A stretch of DNA of 53,546 bases, from positions 1 to 53,546 of the forward strand of contig JAFEAR010000058.1 of NCBI GenBank assembly GCA_018266335.1, written 5' to 3'. This document shows positions 24,800-35,625 of this stretch, piece after piece (within the stretch, counting starts at the first letter, position 1; each line of letters opens with the position of its first letter). Position numbers and translations under genes: made by a program. The notes beneath the pieces were generated by a model. It made no database searches. It saw only the letters and a list, made by a program, of their open reading frames with translations, and was not told the origin of the DNA. The stretch comes from Bdellovibrionales bacterium. GTDB lineage: Bacteria; Bdellovibrionota; UBA2428.

Positions 24800-25891
24800 A
24801 TGCGCACCGAATCCGAAATGGCCGGCAATCAAGTCGCCTACCGCTCCTTTATCGGACCGCATATGGAGGGGCGCCCCCTAGTAACCTTCCTTTGCCAGCG
24901 CTTCACTTACTTCAACGATGAACAATGGCGCACGTCGATCGAGACGCGTGACGTGCTCGTCAACGGACAGACCGCCCTGCCCGAACAAATCCTGGTCCGA
25001 GGAGACCTCGTCCAATACTTCGCCATGAGAAAACCCGAACCCAAAGTCCCCACCCAAATTCCCATCATTTATCAGGATGAAGACCTCCTCATCGTGAACA
25101 AGCCCCCCCACATTCCCGTTCACCCTACGGGCCGTTACCTGCGCAACACGCTGATTCACGTTCTGGCTAAGCAAACGGGCTTGAAATTCCTTATCTTGGC
25201 CCATCGCCTAGACCGCGAAACGAGCGGCCTGTGCGTCCTATCCAAGACCCCCCTCGGCAAAGATAAGATGTACTGGCAGTTCTTTAATGGCGAGGTCGAC
25301 AAGACTTACTGGGCCCTGGCCTGGGGCCGGCCCAAGCCCGTATCGGGCATGGTGGATGCCCCCATCGGCACCGCCAAACCAGACCAAAGCAAAATTCGCA
25401 TCAAACAGGTGGTCAACGGCAAGGACTCCAAGACGGCCAAAACCAAGTACCACACCTTGAGCACCAAATGGATTGAGTCGCCCGACTGGCAACCTCCCCA
25501 ATGGCCGAGCTTGGTGGAAATGACCAAGGGCAAAGAAGGCGGCCCCTGGCCTATTTCGCTCGTAGAATGCAAACCCCTCACCGGCCGCACCAACCAAATT
25601 CGGGTGCACCTTACCCAATTGGGCTGCGGCATTGTGGGCGACAAGCTCTATGACCCCGATGAGGGCGTTTTTATGGCCTTCAAGGACCTAGAACCGGTCA
25701 CCGATGGAGAAAAGGGCATTCGTGGCTACATTCGCCTACCCCAGGGCTACGAGCGGCGCCTGATTTTAGATGCCCATGCGCTCCACGCTCGGAAAATCAC
25801 TTTCCGGCATCCACGAACCCAGAAAATGATGACCCTCGAAGCTCCGCCGCCCAAGAACTGGCATGGCCTCTTCGAGAACCCCAAAAAATAG
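24800..25891 (+). CDS. RluA/RluD-family pseudouridine synthase
   Basis: A 363-residue enzyme that isomerises uridine to pseudouridine in rRNA or tRNA. The catalytic Asp is in HRLDRETSGL; other family motifs include PTGRYLRNTLIH, TKYHTLS and GRTNQIRVHL. An S4-like N-terminal segment (DVLVNGQ) precedes the catalytic domain. I start at ATG 24800, 6 bases after GGGAGGG; a further ATG at 24773 has no ribosome site. An insertion around 240-260 (SPDWQPPQWPS) lengthens it. Target uridine unknown. Confidence 0.9.
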   Translation: MRTESEMAGNQVAYRSFIGPHMEGRPLVTFLCQRFTYFNDEQWRTSIETRDVLVNGQTALPEQILVRGDLVQYFAMRKPEPKVPTQIPIIYQDEDLLIVNKPPHIPVHPTGRYLRNTLIHVLAKQTGLKFLILAHRLDRETSGLCVLSKTPLGKDKMYWQFFNGEVDKTYWALAWGRPKPVSGMVDAPIGTAKPDQSKIRIKQVVNGKDSKTAKTKYHTLSTKWIESPDWQPPQWPSLVEMTKGKEGGPWPISLVECKPLTGRTNQIRVHLTQLGCGIVGDKLYDPDEGVFMAFKDLEPVTDGEKGIRGYIRLPQGYERRLILDAHALHARKITFRHPRTQKMMTLEAPPPKNWHGLFENPKK

Positions 25892-25945
25892 CTAGGCCTT
25901 AGACCGAGATCGGCCTTGATCCTCAGTTTTCTTTTTGATAGGCCC

Positions 25946-26473
25946 ATGACCTCAAACTTTATGGATAACAAACTTAAGACTTACGAAACGATCTGCCTCA
26001 CCAAAGTTGATATGCCCGAAGATAAATTCGTGGCACTCGTAGACCGCTGCAAGGCAGCGATCGCGAACGAAGGAAAGGGCGAATGGCTCTATTCCGACGA
26101 TTGGGGCAAAGCCAAAATCTCGTTCATTATCGGCAAAGACACGCGCGCAAAATGGACCTACATGCGCTTCAAGTCCAAGCCTGAAGGTATCGATGAGCTG
26201 CTCCGCAGCCTCTCGATCAACGAATTCGTGCTACGCCAAATCACCTGCCGCACAAAAGAAGACGGCACGGATTACGATTCGTACCGCGCAAATATCATGA
26301 CGGACATCGCCGAACGCGGCGAACGTCCCCGTGATTGGAAAGAAGAGCGCGGCTCGCGTTACGGCAACCGTCGTGAATACGGCGACCGTGGCGGCGATCG
26401 CGACGCAAACGGCCCGATGCACCAAGAAGCAGCGGCCGATGACATGGACATGGGCGCAGACAGCGCTGAGTAA
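25946..26473 (+). CDS. rpsF: 30S ribosomal protein S6 with long charged tail
   Basis: S6 is a small-subunit protein that normally pairs with S18. Core motifs: KTYETICLTK, then a central KISFIIGKDTRAKWTYMRFKS and LSINEFVLRQIT. The core ends at about 115; the last 55-60 residues are an Arg/Gly/Asp-rich, probably disordered tail (RGSRYGNRREYGDRGGDR). AGG lies 5 bases before ATG 25946; ATG 25961 is an alternative start. rplI and dnaB follow, as in many bacteria, but no rpsR (S18) is between them. Confidence 0.92.
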   Translation: MTSNFMDNKLKTYETICLTKVDMPEDKFVALVDRCKAAIANEGKGEWLYSDDWGKAKISFIIGKDTRAKWTYMRFKSKPEGIDELLRSLSINEFVLRQITCRTKEDGTDYDSYRANIMTDIAERGERPRDWKEERGSRYGNRREYGDRGGDRDANGPMHQEAAADDMDMGADSAE

Positions 26474-26499
26474 TTTTTAGACAAGCGAAAGTAGGACTT

Positions 26500-26976
26500 A
26501 TGAAAGTCATCATGCAAGAAAGCTACATGAACCTCGGCGAAGCCGGCGACGTCGTTGACGTGCGCGATGGTTACGCCCGCAACTTTCTGCTGCCGCAGAA
26601 GCTCGCCGTAACGGCGACCGCTGCGAACGTTCGTCGCTTCGAAGACAAAGCTAAAGAACTCGCCACCAAAAAAGAAAAAGAGCGCGAGAACTCCAAGCGC
26701 ACGCTCGCGCTGCTTGAAAAAGTGGAAATCACCCTCAAGCGCCGCGTCAGCGAAGACGGCAAGCTCTTCGGTTCCATCACGAACAAAGAAATCGAAGCTG
26801 AGCTCACCACCCGCGGCGCGGTCGTTGACCGTCGCCAAATCATTTTGGGTCAACCCATCAAGATGGCTGGCGAGTACACGGTTCTCGTCAAGTTGGTTGG
26901 CGGCATGAAAGCCTCCATCCCCTTGAAAGTGATTCCCGAAACGCCGGCTAAAGACGAAGCAGAAGAAACTAACTAA
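26500..26976 (+). CDS. rplI: 50S ribosomal protein L9
   Basis: A 158-residue L9 with the N-terminal 23S-binding domain signature (EAGDVVDVRDGYARNFLLP), the long connecting helix (residues about 40-75, Lys/Glu-rich) and the C-terminal domain with LFGSITNKEI. AAGTAGGA precedes the ATG. The 26-base gap from rpsF leaves no room for rpsR. Length is slightly above E. coli (149) owing to an acidic tail. Confidence 0.96.
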   Translation: MKVIMQESYMNLGEAGDVVDVRDGYARNFLLPQKLAVTATAANVRRFEDKAKELATKKEKERENSKRTLALLEKVEITLKRRVSEDGKLFGSITNKEIEAELTTRGAVVDRRQIILGQPIKMAGEYTVLVKLVGGMKASIPLKVIPETPAKDEAEETN

Positions 26977-26987
26977 GATCCTTTGCC

Positions 26988-28445
26988 ATGGCATTGGATC
27001 TTGAAAGCATTGTAGGCTCGGGTCGCGGCGGACGCCGTGACCGTGGCGTACAACTTGCGTTTCAACCCGGCGAAAAGCCCCACGACCTTCAGCGTGAACG
27101 GGCCGTTCTCTGCGGCATCTTCCTCTCGCAAGATGCCTTCATCGAAATTCAGAACATCATCAAGGACGAAGATTTCTTTTTGCCTGCGCATAAGGAAATT
27201 TTCGCCGCAATGATCGCGCTGAGCGCGAAGAACATTCCCATCGACCTCACCACCGTGCAGTCCTGGCTCAAGGACCACGCCAAACTCGAAGTTATCGGCG
27301 GCACGGCTTACCTCAGCGAAATTCTCAACACGCCCGCAACCTCGGCGCACTCGATTGAGTACGCACGCATCCTTTCCGATCTCGCTGCACGCCGCCGCGT
27401 GGCCGAAGCTCTGGACATTGGCCGCTCGCTTATCCTCCAGGGTGGCGAAGTGCGCGACATCGTCTCCGAAGTAGAGCGCGTCGTAATGGGCGCCACGCAA
27501 GAAAAGCGCACCGTCCAGCTCGTTAAGATGGGCGCCCTCCTCGAAGAGGCCGTGGCTGAATTCGGTCGCCGCGCCGACAACAAGGGTGTTGCCACCGAAT
27601 CGGTGCTCACGGGCCTGACGGACCTCGACTCGTGCATTTCGGGTCTGCGGCCGGGTCAGCTTGTTGTCCTCGCCGCTCGTCCTGGTATGGGTAAAACCTC
27701 GCTCGCCGGTAACATCATGCAGGATGCGGCGATTCGGCAGAAGAAAAACGTTCTGTTCTTCTCGCTCGAGATGAGCCAGGGCGAAGTTGTGGAGCGTTTG
27801 ATTTCGTCCGAAGCCCGCGTGGATGCTACTCGGCTCCGCAGCGGCAATTTGCGGCCGGATGACTTTTCAGCCATTTTCCAGGCCGCCGAAGAAATGATGG
27901 AAGCACCGCTGTACATCGACGATCGCTCCTCGGTTACGCCCTACGACGTGCTCGCCCAGGGCCGCAAACTGAACTCGCTGCTGCGCCAACAGAACGCCGG
28001 CAAGATTGACCTCGTGGTGGTGGACTATATTCAGATCATGAAGTCGGGTGGCCAGGTAGAAAACCGGGCCCTCGAAGTTGCCGCTATCACGGGCGGCCTT
28101 AAAGCCATTGCCAAAGAACTCAAAGTTCCCGTGCTGGCCCTGAGTCAGTTGAACCGGGAATCGTCCAAACGTCCCGACTCCAAGCCGCAACTTTCGGACC
28201 TTAAGGATTCCGGCTCCATCGAGGCCGATGCCGACGTCGTCATGTTCATTCACCGCGAGAAGAGTGGCCCCGAAGCCGACTCACGTGCACCCACCGAAGC
28301 AGAAATTATCGTCGCCAAGCAACGTAGCGGTCCTACGATGGGCGTTAAAGTTACCTGGCTCGGTCACCTCACGACCTTCGCGAACTATAGCAATCAGCAG
28401 TCGAGCGATTACGATAGCTATGGTCCGCCCCCGGCTGAAATTTGA
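26988..28445 (+). CDS. dnaB: Replicative DNA helicase
   Basis: DnaB is the hexameric 5'-3' helicase at the replication fork. The 485-residue protein has the N-terminal domain (about 35-140: RAVLCGIFLSQDAF), the linker, and a RecA-type motor with Walker A ARPGMGKTS, Walker B LVVVDYIQIM, and the DnaB-specific LSQLNRESSKR and QRSGPT segments. A Gly/Arg-rich leader (GSGRGGRRDRG) precedes the first domain. It starts 11 bases after rplI, so it is co-transcribed with ribosomal genes. No intein is seen. Confidence 0.97.
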   Translation: MALDLESIVGSGRGGRRDRGVQLAFQPGEKPHDLQRERAVLCGIFLSQDAFIEIQNIIKDEDFFLPAHKEIFAAMIALSAKNIPIDLTTVQSWLKDHAKLEVIGGTAYLSEILNTPATSAHSIEYARILSDLAARRRVAEALDIGRSLILQGGEVRDIVSEVERVVMGATQEKRTVQLVKMGALLEEAVAEFGRRADNKGVATESVLTGLTDLDSCISGLRPGQLVVLAARPGMGKTSLAGNIMQDAAIRQKKNVLFFSLEMSQGEVVERLISSEARVDATRLRSGNLRPDDFSAIFQAAEEMMEAPLYIDDRSSVTPYDVLAQGRKLNSLLRQQNAGKIDLVVVDYIQIMKSGGQVENRALEVAAITGGLKAIAKELKVPVLALSQLNRESSKRPDSKPQLSDLKDSGSIEADADVVMFIHREKSGPEADSRAPTEAEIIVAKQRSGPTMGVKVTWLGHLTTFANYSNQQSSDYDSYGPPPAEI

Positions 28446-28531
28446 CGCTCTGACCTGACGCATCGCAGTTTTTGAATTTTTAGAAACATGTTAGCGTCAA
28501 CGTTATCGAGGCCAGGGGGAGGACTCGGGGT

Positions 28532-28795
28532 ATGGCACAGCAAGAAGGTAACGAACTTTATCAACTGCTTATCAGCCTCACGGGCCTCGAAGAATCGCAG
28601 GTCCGGGGCGAGATCGATCCCATTCTCCAAAGACTGGGATTGAGCGCGATGACTCTGACTATGGACGATGTCCGCAGAGTAATGATTGTGTATTTGAACG
28701 AGTTTTCCGCGCAGATGGATCCCGAAGACGCTGGTGAACTCGTGGCGGAGATGGACATGTTCGGGATCGACCCGAACGAACAAGTCGAAGCCTGA
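28532..28795 (+). CDS. Small acidic hypothetical protein
   Basis: An 87-residue soluble protein, strongly acidic toward its C-terminus (MDPEDAGELVAEMDMFGIDPNEQVEA) and mainly helical. GGGGAGG lies 9-10 bases before the ATG. No family is recognised. It follows dnaB by 86 bases and precedes the lytic transglycosylase gene by 24 bases. That gap after dnaB contains AT-rich sequence (around 28470-28495) that may hold a promoter, but I cannot place boxes. Confidence 0.65.
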   Translation: MAQQEGNELYQLLISLTGLEESQVRGEIDPILQRLGLSAMTLTMDDVRRVMIVYLNEFSAQMDPEDAGELVAEMDMFGIDPNEQVEA

Positions 28796-28819
28796 CCGCA
28801 CGTTCCTGAGGAGGATCTT

Positions 28820-30172
28820 TTGGCCCGACTTCGCTGGATTTGTTGTTTCGTATTTCTGGGTGCCTTAAGCACCGCCTGCTCCTCCCACCGCAAAGCCAAA
28901 CCGCACGTGCTGGCCGATGCCGAGCATCCCGTACCTGCGCCCTCCATAACCGACACTAAGACCCCCGCCACCCCCGAGGGGGAAGTGGCCATGACCGAAG
29001 AAGACGAAACCGAAGATGGGAGCGGCGACGAGGAAGACTCTAGCGACACCGAAATGGTCGAGGGCACGCCCACGGATCTGGGCGAAGTCCAAGCTAGCGA
29101 CAAAATTCCCGAGGCCGAAATTCGCGCCGACATTCTCGCCCGTAAGACTTTTCCCCTCGTGGAAAACGAATTCGTGGACCAGTGGATACGTTACTTTACC
29201 GGCCGGGGCCGCGGCGCCTTTTTGAAGTGGCTCCAACGCTCGCCGCGCTACCGTCCGCTCATTCAAAAAGTGATGCGCGAAGAGGGGCTCCCGGAAGACC
29301 TGGTTTACCTGGCCATGATCGAAAGCGGCTTTAATCCCAAGGCCAAGAGCCGGGCGAAGGCCGTGGGCCCCTGGCAATTCATTAAGAGCACCGGTCAGCG
29401 CTACGGACTGGAAGTAGACAGCTGGGTGGACGAACGCCGGGACATCGAAAAATCTACGCACGCCGCTGCCAAATACCTGCGGGAACTGCACCAAATTTTT
29501 GGTTCCTGGTATTTAGCGGCCGCCAGCTACAACGCCGGCGAAGGCAAAGTGCTAAACGCCGTGAAACGCGACAAGAGCCGCAACTTCTGGGAACTCGCCC
29601 GCAAGAAGAAAAACTTCCGCGCCGAGACGCGCAACTATGCGCCGAAAATTATTGCGGCCGCCCTCATCACCCGCAATCCGGCTAAGTATGGATTCACGGA
29701 CGTTGAATACGAAAGCGTTCTGCAGTGGGAAACCGTGGAAGTCCCGGGCGGCACCGATTTACGCTCGGTTACGGACATCACGGGCATTCCCAAGGACACC
29801 ATTCAACTCATGAACGCCGAACTCAAGCGGGGACGCACACCACCCAACCATCCGTATAAACTGCACGTTCCCCTCGGCGAAGCCGAGAAAGTGGCGGCGA
29901 ACCTGGATAAGATCAAGGCCCGCAAGTACAAGGTCGAGGAAGAAGAAGCGCCTCGCCGTCGGCGCATTGCCCGCAAGGGCGGCGGATTCGCGCCCATTAA
30001 AAACGAGGCCCCCGTTCCCGCTGGTTCTTACCGCGTGCAGGCGGGCGACACGCTGTGGGATTTAGCCAAGAAGAACAACACCACGGTGGCCGAAATCAAG
30101 CGGCTGAATTCCATCCGCTCGCCCCGCCAAATCCGCGCGGGGCTCGTGATCAAAGTTCCGGTTAAGCAATAA
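28820..30172 (+). CDS. MltD-like lytic transglycosylase lipoprotein with LysM
   Basis: A 450-residue cell-wall enzyme that cleaves the MurNAc-GlcNAc bond and forms 1,6-anhydro products. It has a lipoprotein-like signal (LSTACSS), an acidic linker (about 45-85), the SLT domain (about 150-300) with catalytic Glu in MIESGFNPKAKS and the AASYNAGEG motif, then a C-terminal LysM (YRVQAGDTLWDLAKKNN) for glycan binding. Only one LysM is clear, against two or three in E. coli MltD. The start is TTG 28820, six bases after GAGGAGG. The stop lies 13 bases from the convergent subtilase stop. Confidence 0.9.
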   Translation: MARLRWICCFVFLGALSTACSSHRKAKPHVLADAEHPVPAPSITDTKTPATPEGEVAMTEEDETEDGSGDEEDSSDTEMVEGTPTDLGEVQASDKIPEAEIRADILARKTFPLVENEFVDQWIRYFTGRGRGAFLKWLQRSPRYRPLIQKVMREEGLPEDLVYLAMIESGFNPKAKSRAKAVGPWQFIKSTGQRYGLEVDSWVDERRDIEKSTHAAAKYLRELHQIFGSWYLAAASYNAGEGKVLNAVKRDKSRNFWELARKKKNFRAETRNYAPKIIAAALITRNPAKYGFTDVEYESVLQWETVEVPGGTDLRSVTDITGIPKDTIQLMNAELKRGRTPPNHPYKLHVPLGEAEKVAANLDKIKARKYKVEEEEAPRRRRIARKGGGFAPIKNEAPVPAGSYRVQAGDTLWDLAKKNNTTVAEIKRLNSIRSPRQIRAGLVIKVPVKQ

Positions 30173-30185
30173 GCTTGCTCTACGT

Positions 30186-31856
30186 TCAGTTAACGAACTC
30201 GTAGCCGTCGATCTCGAACCCGAAGCTTTGGTAGGTGTCGTCGGCGCTGAGCTCGATAACTGCTTTGGAACCTTCGATCTCCTGCGTCCAGAATCCGTCG
30301 GCCAGCTTGCCCGTCAGGCTGTCCACTAACTCGCCCGTCTGCTCGCTCGTTACACGGACGGTGTCGTAGCCCGATTCGGTTTCGAATTTAGCAAAGTGCA
30401 CGCGTAGAAATTTTGCGCCCGGATGCTCGATGGTCCAAGTGCTCGTCGTGGAAGCAACATACGGATGCGGCGAGGCCACGCTCTGAGGAACCATAGCGGA
30501 CCACGCGTTTTCGGGCACTGCCTCGGGGCCCGGCACCGAAATATTGGCCACTAAGTTGAAGAGATTCAGGCGACCCGCCGAGGCAATTTTTCGGCGCAGG
30601 GCGCGGAACTTATCGGTTGAGCTCATCAGCCGTTGACGCACTTGCAGCGGAGTAAGGCTCGGCTCGCGCGACAGCAACAGAGCCGAGGCACCCGCCACGT
30701 GCGGACACGCCATGGAAGTGCCACTGAGCAATTCGTACTTTCCACCCGGTACGGTCGAGAGAATTCCATCACCCGGTGCCATCAAGTGCACACCCGCTAC
30801 ACCGTAGTTCGAGAAGTCGGCAAGCAAATCGCGATTGTTCGAGGCCGCTACCGCAATCAAGTTATCCAGTTTGTACGCCGCCGGATAAACAGGCTTGCTG
30901 TCGATATCGAAGTGGTCGTTGCCCGCAGCCGCCACGAAGAGCACGCCCTTGGCTCCGGCCCGCGCAATGGCATCTTGCAGAGCCTGCGACACACCTCCAC
31001 CACCCCAGCTGTTACTCAGCACGCGCGCGCCGTGATCCACGGCCCAGTCGATGGCCTTAATGGCATCTTCAAGCGAGCCTCCGCCTTGCGAGTCCAAAAA
31101 CTTCACGCCCATCAGCCGCACCTGCCAGTTAATGCCCGTTACGCCCAAGGCATTGTCGCCGCTCGCGCCAATGGTTCCCGCGCAGTGCGAGCCGTGCATG
31201 TTGTCGTCCATGGAATTGTCCGAGCCGTCGATGGCGTTATGGCCGTGAATTTCCGGATGCTCGGGATCGGACCAAATGTTGTCCTTCAAGTCGGGGTGAG
31301 TGTAGTCGATACCCGTATCGATGACCGCCACGACGATGTCACGCGAGCCCTTCGCTAGCGCCCACGCCTTAGGCGCGGAAATATCTGCGCCCAGCTTTCC
31401 TTTTTCGCCCATGGCATCGACTTGCCCAGTGTTGTGCATGGGCCACATCTTCGGAAACTCCTTATCGCTCGGGGTCACTTCGGCCGCGCCCAGAGCACGG
31501 TAAATAAAGTTAGGCTCCACGTACTCCACCTCGGCCAATTGCTCCGCGCGCGCGATCACTTCGGCGCTGACCGCTTTCGTCAGCGTACGAGCGGAGTAGA
31601 GCCCCTCAGTGCCGTTCACCACGGCCTTGAGCTGCAAACCAACCGACTGCAAAAGATTTACGACCTGCGCACGCGCGCGCACACGGCCCGCCCGAAATTT
31701 CACAATGAATTCCCCCGCCCGTGCCTCGGGCGCTCGATTGGTGAGCGCAGCTCGCTCGGCCTTAGATAACTTCAAATTAACCACGGCATGAGCTGGCAAC
31801 GCGCCCCCCAGAATGAGCAGGCCGAGCGCGCGCGAACTCCAATTAAAAATGGTCAT
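30186..31856 (-). CDS. Secreted S8 subtilase with C-terminal CUB-like domain
   Basis: A 556-residue serine protease. Signal peptide (about 1-24), an I9-type propeptide (about 48-120, FIVKFRAG to YVEPNFIY), then the S8 catalytic domain with Asp180 (VIDTGID), His221 (HGSHCAG), oxyanion Asn313 (AAGND) and Ser381 (GTSMACPHVAG). The last ~80 residues (474-552) read as a CUB-like fold: FLRVHFAKFETESGYDTVRV, then LTGKL and LSADDTYQSFGFEI, with the acidic residues used for calcium in CUB domains. GGGGGGAG lies 7 bases before ATG 31856; a longer frame to 31925 lacks a signal at its start. Confidence 0.92.
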   Translation of the reverse strand: MTIFNWSSRALGLLILGGALPAHAVVNLKLSKAERAALTNRAPEARAGEFIVKFRAGRVRARAQVVNLLQSVGLQLKAVVNGTEGLYSARTLTKAVSAEVIARAEQLAEVEYVEPNFIYRALGAAEVTPSDKEFPKMWPMHNTGQVDAMGEKGKLGADISAPKAWALAKGSRDIVVAVIDTGIDYTHPDLKDNIWSDPEHPEIHGHNAIDGSDNSMDDNMHGSHCAGTIGASGDNALGVTGINWQVRLMGVKFLDSQGGGSLEDAIKAIDWAVDHGARVLSNSWGGGGVSQALQDAIARAGAKGVLFVAAAGNDHFDIDSKPVYPAAYKLDNLIAVAASNNRDLLADFSNYGVAGVHLMAPGDGILSTVPGGKYELLSGTSMACPHVAGASALLLSREPSLTPLQVRQRLMSSTDKFRALRRKIASAGRLNLFNLVANISVPGPEAVPENAWSAMVPQSVASPHPYVASTTSTWTIEHPGAKFLRVHFAKFETESGYDTVRVTSEQTGELVDSLTGKLADGFWTQEIEGSKAVIELSADDTYQSFGFEIDGYEFVN

Positions 31857-31904
31857 GAAAAACTCCCCCCAGCCCCAGGGTAAGTGTTTCCGACAAAACA
31901 ACAA

Positions 31905-31938
31905 GGCCCGTTCCGAAGCTTGCACTCCGAAACGGGCC
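31905..31938 (-). terminator. Intrinsic terminator after mdh
   Basis: GGCCCGTT (31905-31912) pairs with AACGGGCC (31931-31938). On the minus strand, downstream of mdh, the stem is followed by a T-rich run (from 31904 to 31889). A T-run also lies on the plus side (31941-31946), so it could work both ways. Confidence 0.65.
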
Positions 31939-31972
31939 CGTTTTTTGACTTAAATAATCTTAAGACTGTGAA

Positions 31973-32956
31973 CTACAGCAGACCTTTTACCGCGTCTTTT
32001 TCTTCCTGAAGTTCCTTGAGGGTCGCCGCAATTTTCTCTTTCGAGAAGGGCGCGATCTCAAGATTCTGCACAATCTTCCACGACTTACCATCGCTCGTAA
32101 GCGGGAAGCTGAACATCATGCCTTCGGGAATTCCGTAGCTGCCATCGGAGCTCACCGCAGCCGAAAACACCGTGCCCGCGGGCGTCGGCGTTACCAAATT
32201 TCTGACGGTGTCGACGGCCGCGTTGGCAGCCGAAGCGGCCGAGGACAAACCGCGCGCCTTGATGATCGCAGCGCCACGTTTGCCAACGGTTTCACAGAAG
32301 GTGGTCTTGAGCCAAGCTTCGTCCGTAATCACTTCCGTTGCTTTACGGCCCTTGATGGTCGCGTTGTAGAAGTCTGGGTACATCGTGGGTGAGTGGTTGC
32401 CCCAGATGGCGAGCTTCTTCACGTCCGTTACATCGCAGCCTGCTTTTTGGGCGAGTTGCGTAACGGCGCGGTTTTCGTCGAGCATCGTCATGGCAAAGAA
32501 GTTGCGCGGGTCGAGACCCTTCGCGGCCGATTTGCAAATGAACGCGTTCGTGTTGCAGGGGTTGCCGACCACGAGCACGCGACAATCTTTTTTCGCGTTC
32601 GCAGCGAGTGCCTGCCCCTGTTTAATGAAAATACCGCCGTTGATCTTGAGCAGATCGGCGCGCTCCATGCCATCCTTGCGGGGCACGGAACCAACCAGCA
32701 AAGCCCAGTCGATGTCCTTGAAGGCCACGTTCATGTCGGCGGTGCAGGTGACGGACTTGAGCAGCGGGAACGCGCAATCGTCGAGTTCCATTTTAACGCC
32801 GTTCAAAGCGGGCAGCGCCGCCTCGAGTTCGAGCAATTGCAAATGAACATCCGTGTCGGCACCGAACATTTGTCCGGAAGCGATGCGGAACAAAAGCGCG
32901 TAGCCAATTTGGCCGGCCGCGCCCGTTACGGCGACGCGTACGTTCTTGCGACTCAT
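31973..32956 (-). CDS. mdh: Malate dehydrogenase (type 2)
   Basis: Oxidises malate to oxaloacetate with NAD in the TCA cycle. The 327-residue length and N-terminal [19 protein letters not shown] mark the cytosolic-type (type 2) family. Catalytic His lies in [12 protein letters not shown]; the substrate Arg region is in [25 protein letters not shown] matches the NAD site. The start overlaps the ndk stop by ATGA. A terminator follows the stop. Together with sucCD upstream it forms a TCA block. Confidence 0.96.
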   Translation of the reverse strand: MSRKNVRVAVTGAAGQIGYALLFRIASGQMFGADTDVHLQLLELEAALPALNGVKMELDDCAFPLLKSVTCTADMNVAFKDIDWALLVGSVPRKDGMERADLLKINGGIFIKQGQALAANAKKDCRVLVVGNPCNTNAFICKSAAKGLDPRNFFAMTMLDENRAVTQLAQKAGCDVTDVKKLAIWGNHSPTMYPDFYNATIKGRKATEVITDEAWLKTTFCETVGKRGAAIIKARGLSSAASAANAAVDTVRNLVTPTPAGTVFSAAVSSDGSYGIPEGMMFSFPLTSDGKSWKIVQNLEIAPFSKEKIAATLKELQEEKDAVKGLL

Positions 32957-33399
32957 TTGAGGGACTCCGCACCGGTAGCGTTCACCAATTCGGAACCAAA
33001 AAAGAAGTAGGCAATTTCGCGTTTCGCAGATTCAGGCGAATCGCTGCCGTGCACAGCGTTTTCGCCGATGCTGCTAGCAAAATCCTTACGGATGGTGCCG
33101 GGAGCGGCTTTGGCAGGATCCGTCACGCCCATGATTTCGCGGTTACGTGCAATCGCGTTCTCGCCTTCGAGCACCATGAGCACTACGGGGCCACTGGTCA
33201 TGAAGCTGATGAGTTCACCGAAGAAGCCGCGCTCTTTGTGCTCGGCGTAGAAGCCTTCGGCTTTGGCTTTGTCCATTTTGAGCATTTTCATGGCCGCAAT
33301 TTTGAAGCCGTTCTTTTCGAAACGTTCCACGATGGGGCCGATTTTGTTTTTCTTAACCGCGTCGGGTTTGATGATGGAGAAAGTTCTTTCGAGTGCCAT
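32953..33399 (-). CDS. ndk: Nucleoside diphosphate kinase
   Basis: Transfers the terminal phosphate of ATP to other nucleoside diphosphates through a phospho-His. The 148-residue protein starts [15 protein letters not shown] and has the active-site [26 protein letters not shown] precedes the ATG. The sucD gene lies 51 bases upstream; mdh follows with a 4-base overlap. Placement beside succinyl-CoA synthetase fits known links between NDK and the GTP/ATP made by that enzyme. Confidence 0.97.
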   Translation of the reverse strand: MALERTFSIIKPDAVKKNKIGPIVERFEKNGFKIAAMKMLKMDKAKAEGFYAEHKERGFFGELISFMTSGPVVLMVLEGENAIARNREIMGVTDPAKAAPGTIRKDFASSIGENAVHGSDSPESAKREIAYFFFGSELVNATGAESLK

Positions 33400-33450
33400 A
33401 TGTAAGTTTCCTTCTTTGCTACTGAACTAAAAAATCTACCAAGCGGCCTT

Positions 33451-34350
33451 TTAGCCGATGATCTTCTTGAGTGTCGACCCCATCTCGGCCGGAGTGGGCG
33501 CAATCGCAACGCCGGCTTCTTTGAAGGCGGCAATCTTGGACGCAGCCGTACCGGCACCGCCCGAGATAATCGCACCTGCGTGACCCATGCGGCGGCCCGG
33601 AGGAGCCGTCACGCCCGCGATGAAGGCCACCACGGGTTTTTTCATGTTCTTCTTAATCCAGCGGGCGGCTTCTTCTTCGGCGCTACCGCCGATTTCGCCA
33701 ATGAGAATGACCTGCTTGGTTTCGGGGTCCTCATTGAAGAGCTTCAGGCAATCAATGAAGTTCGTGCCGTTGACGGGGTCCCCACCAATGCCGATGCAGG
33801 TGGTCTGGCCTAGGCCCAATTGGGTGGTCTGGAAAACTGCCTCGTAAGTGAGAGTACCGGACTTGGACACAATACCCACGCTGCCGGGCTTGTGGATGTA
33901 GCCGGGCATAATACCAATTTTGCACTGGCCCGCCGTGATAATGCCGGGGCAGTTGGGGCCAATCAGGCGCACCATTTTTTTGCCCGCTTTGATGCGTTCG
34001 TTGTTACGGTTGTCGAGGAACTGCTTCACCTTGACCATGTCCAGAACGGGAATGCCCTCGGTGATAGCCACGACAAGCTCAATGCCCGCATCGATGGCTT
34101 CCATGATGGCGTCGCCCGCCGCCACGGGGGGCACGAACACGAGGCTCACTTGGGCGCCTTCTTTTTCGACGGCTTCGTAGCAGCTATCCCACACGGGGAA
34201 ACCCTCGACGCTTTGACCACCGCGACCGGGCGTTACGCCGCCGACGACTTTGGAACCGTAGTCGCGACACTGAATGCTATGGAAGAGGCCCGTCTTACCG
34301 GTGATCCCCTGAGTGATGATGCGTGTGTTTTTATCAACCAATACCGACAT
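33451..34350 (-). CDS. sucD: Succinyl-CoA synthetase, alpha subunit
   Basis: Forms the ligase with SucC that converts succinyl-CoA to succinate with ATP or GTP synthesis. The 299-residue protein has the CoA-binding [16 protein letters not shown], the [10 protein letters not shown] segment and the phosphorylated His in [10 protein letters not shown]. It starts 9 bases after the sucC stop. The length is normal. Confidence 0.97.
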   Translation of the reverse strand: MSVLVDKNTRIITQGITGKTGLFHSIQCRDYGSKVVGGVTPGRGGQSVEGFPVWDSCYEAVEKEGAQVSLVFVPPVAAGDAIMEAIDAGIELVVAITEGIPVLDMVKVKQFLDNRNNERIKAGKKMVRLIGPNCPGIITAGQCKIGIMPGYIHKPGSVGIVSKSGTLTYEAVFQTTQLGLGQTTCIGIGGDPVNGTNFIDCLKLFNEDPETKQVILIGEIGGSAEEEAARWIKKNMKKPVVAFIAGVTAPPGRRMGHAGAIISGGAGTAASKIAAFKEAGVAIAPTPAEMGSTLKKIIG

Positions 34351-34359
34351 GCTTATTCC

Positions 34360-35553
<1,194 letters not shown>

Positions 35554-35625
35554 CGAGGGTAAAAATAACATGGCCTCCCCAGCTTGTCTTGCTGACGGCC
35601 GGGACTCGCCCTACAGTGTCAGGGA

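Noticed and set aside
25892..25945. S6-S18 autoregulatory leader before rpsF
   Set aside because: Only a short imperfect stem (CCGA/TCGG) is visible and the S18 gene is absent from the operon; not enough to call.
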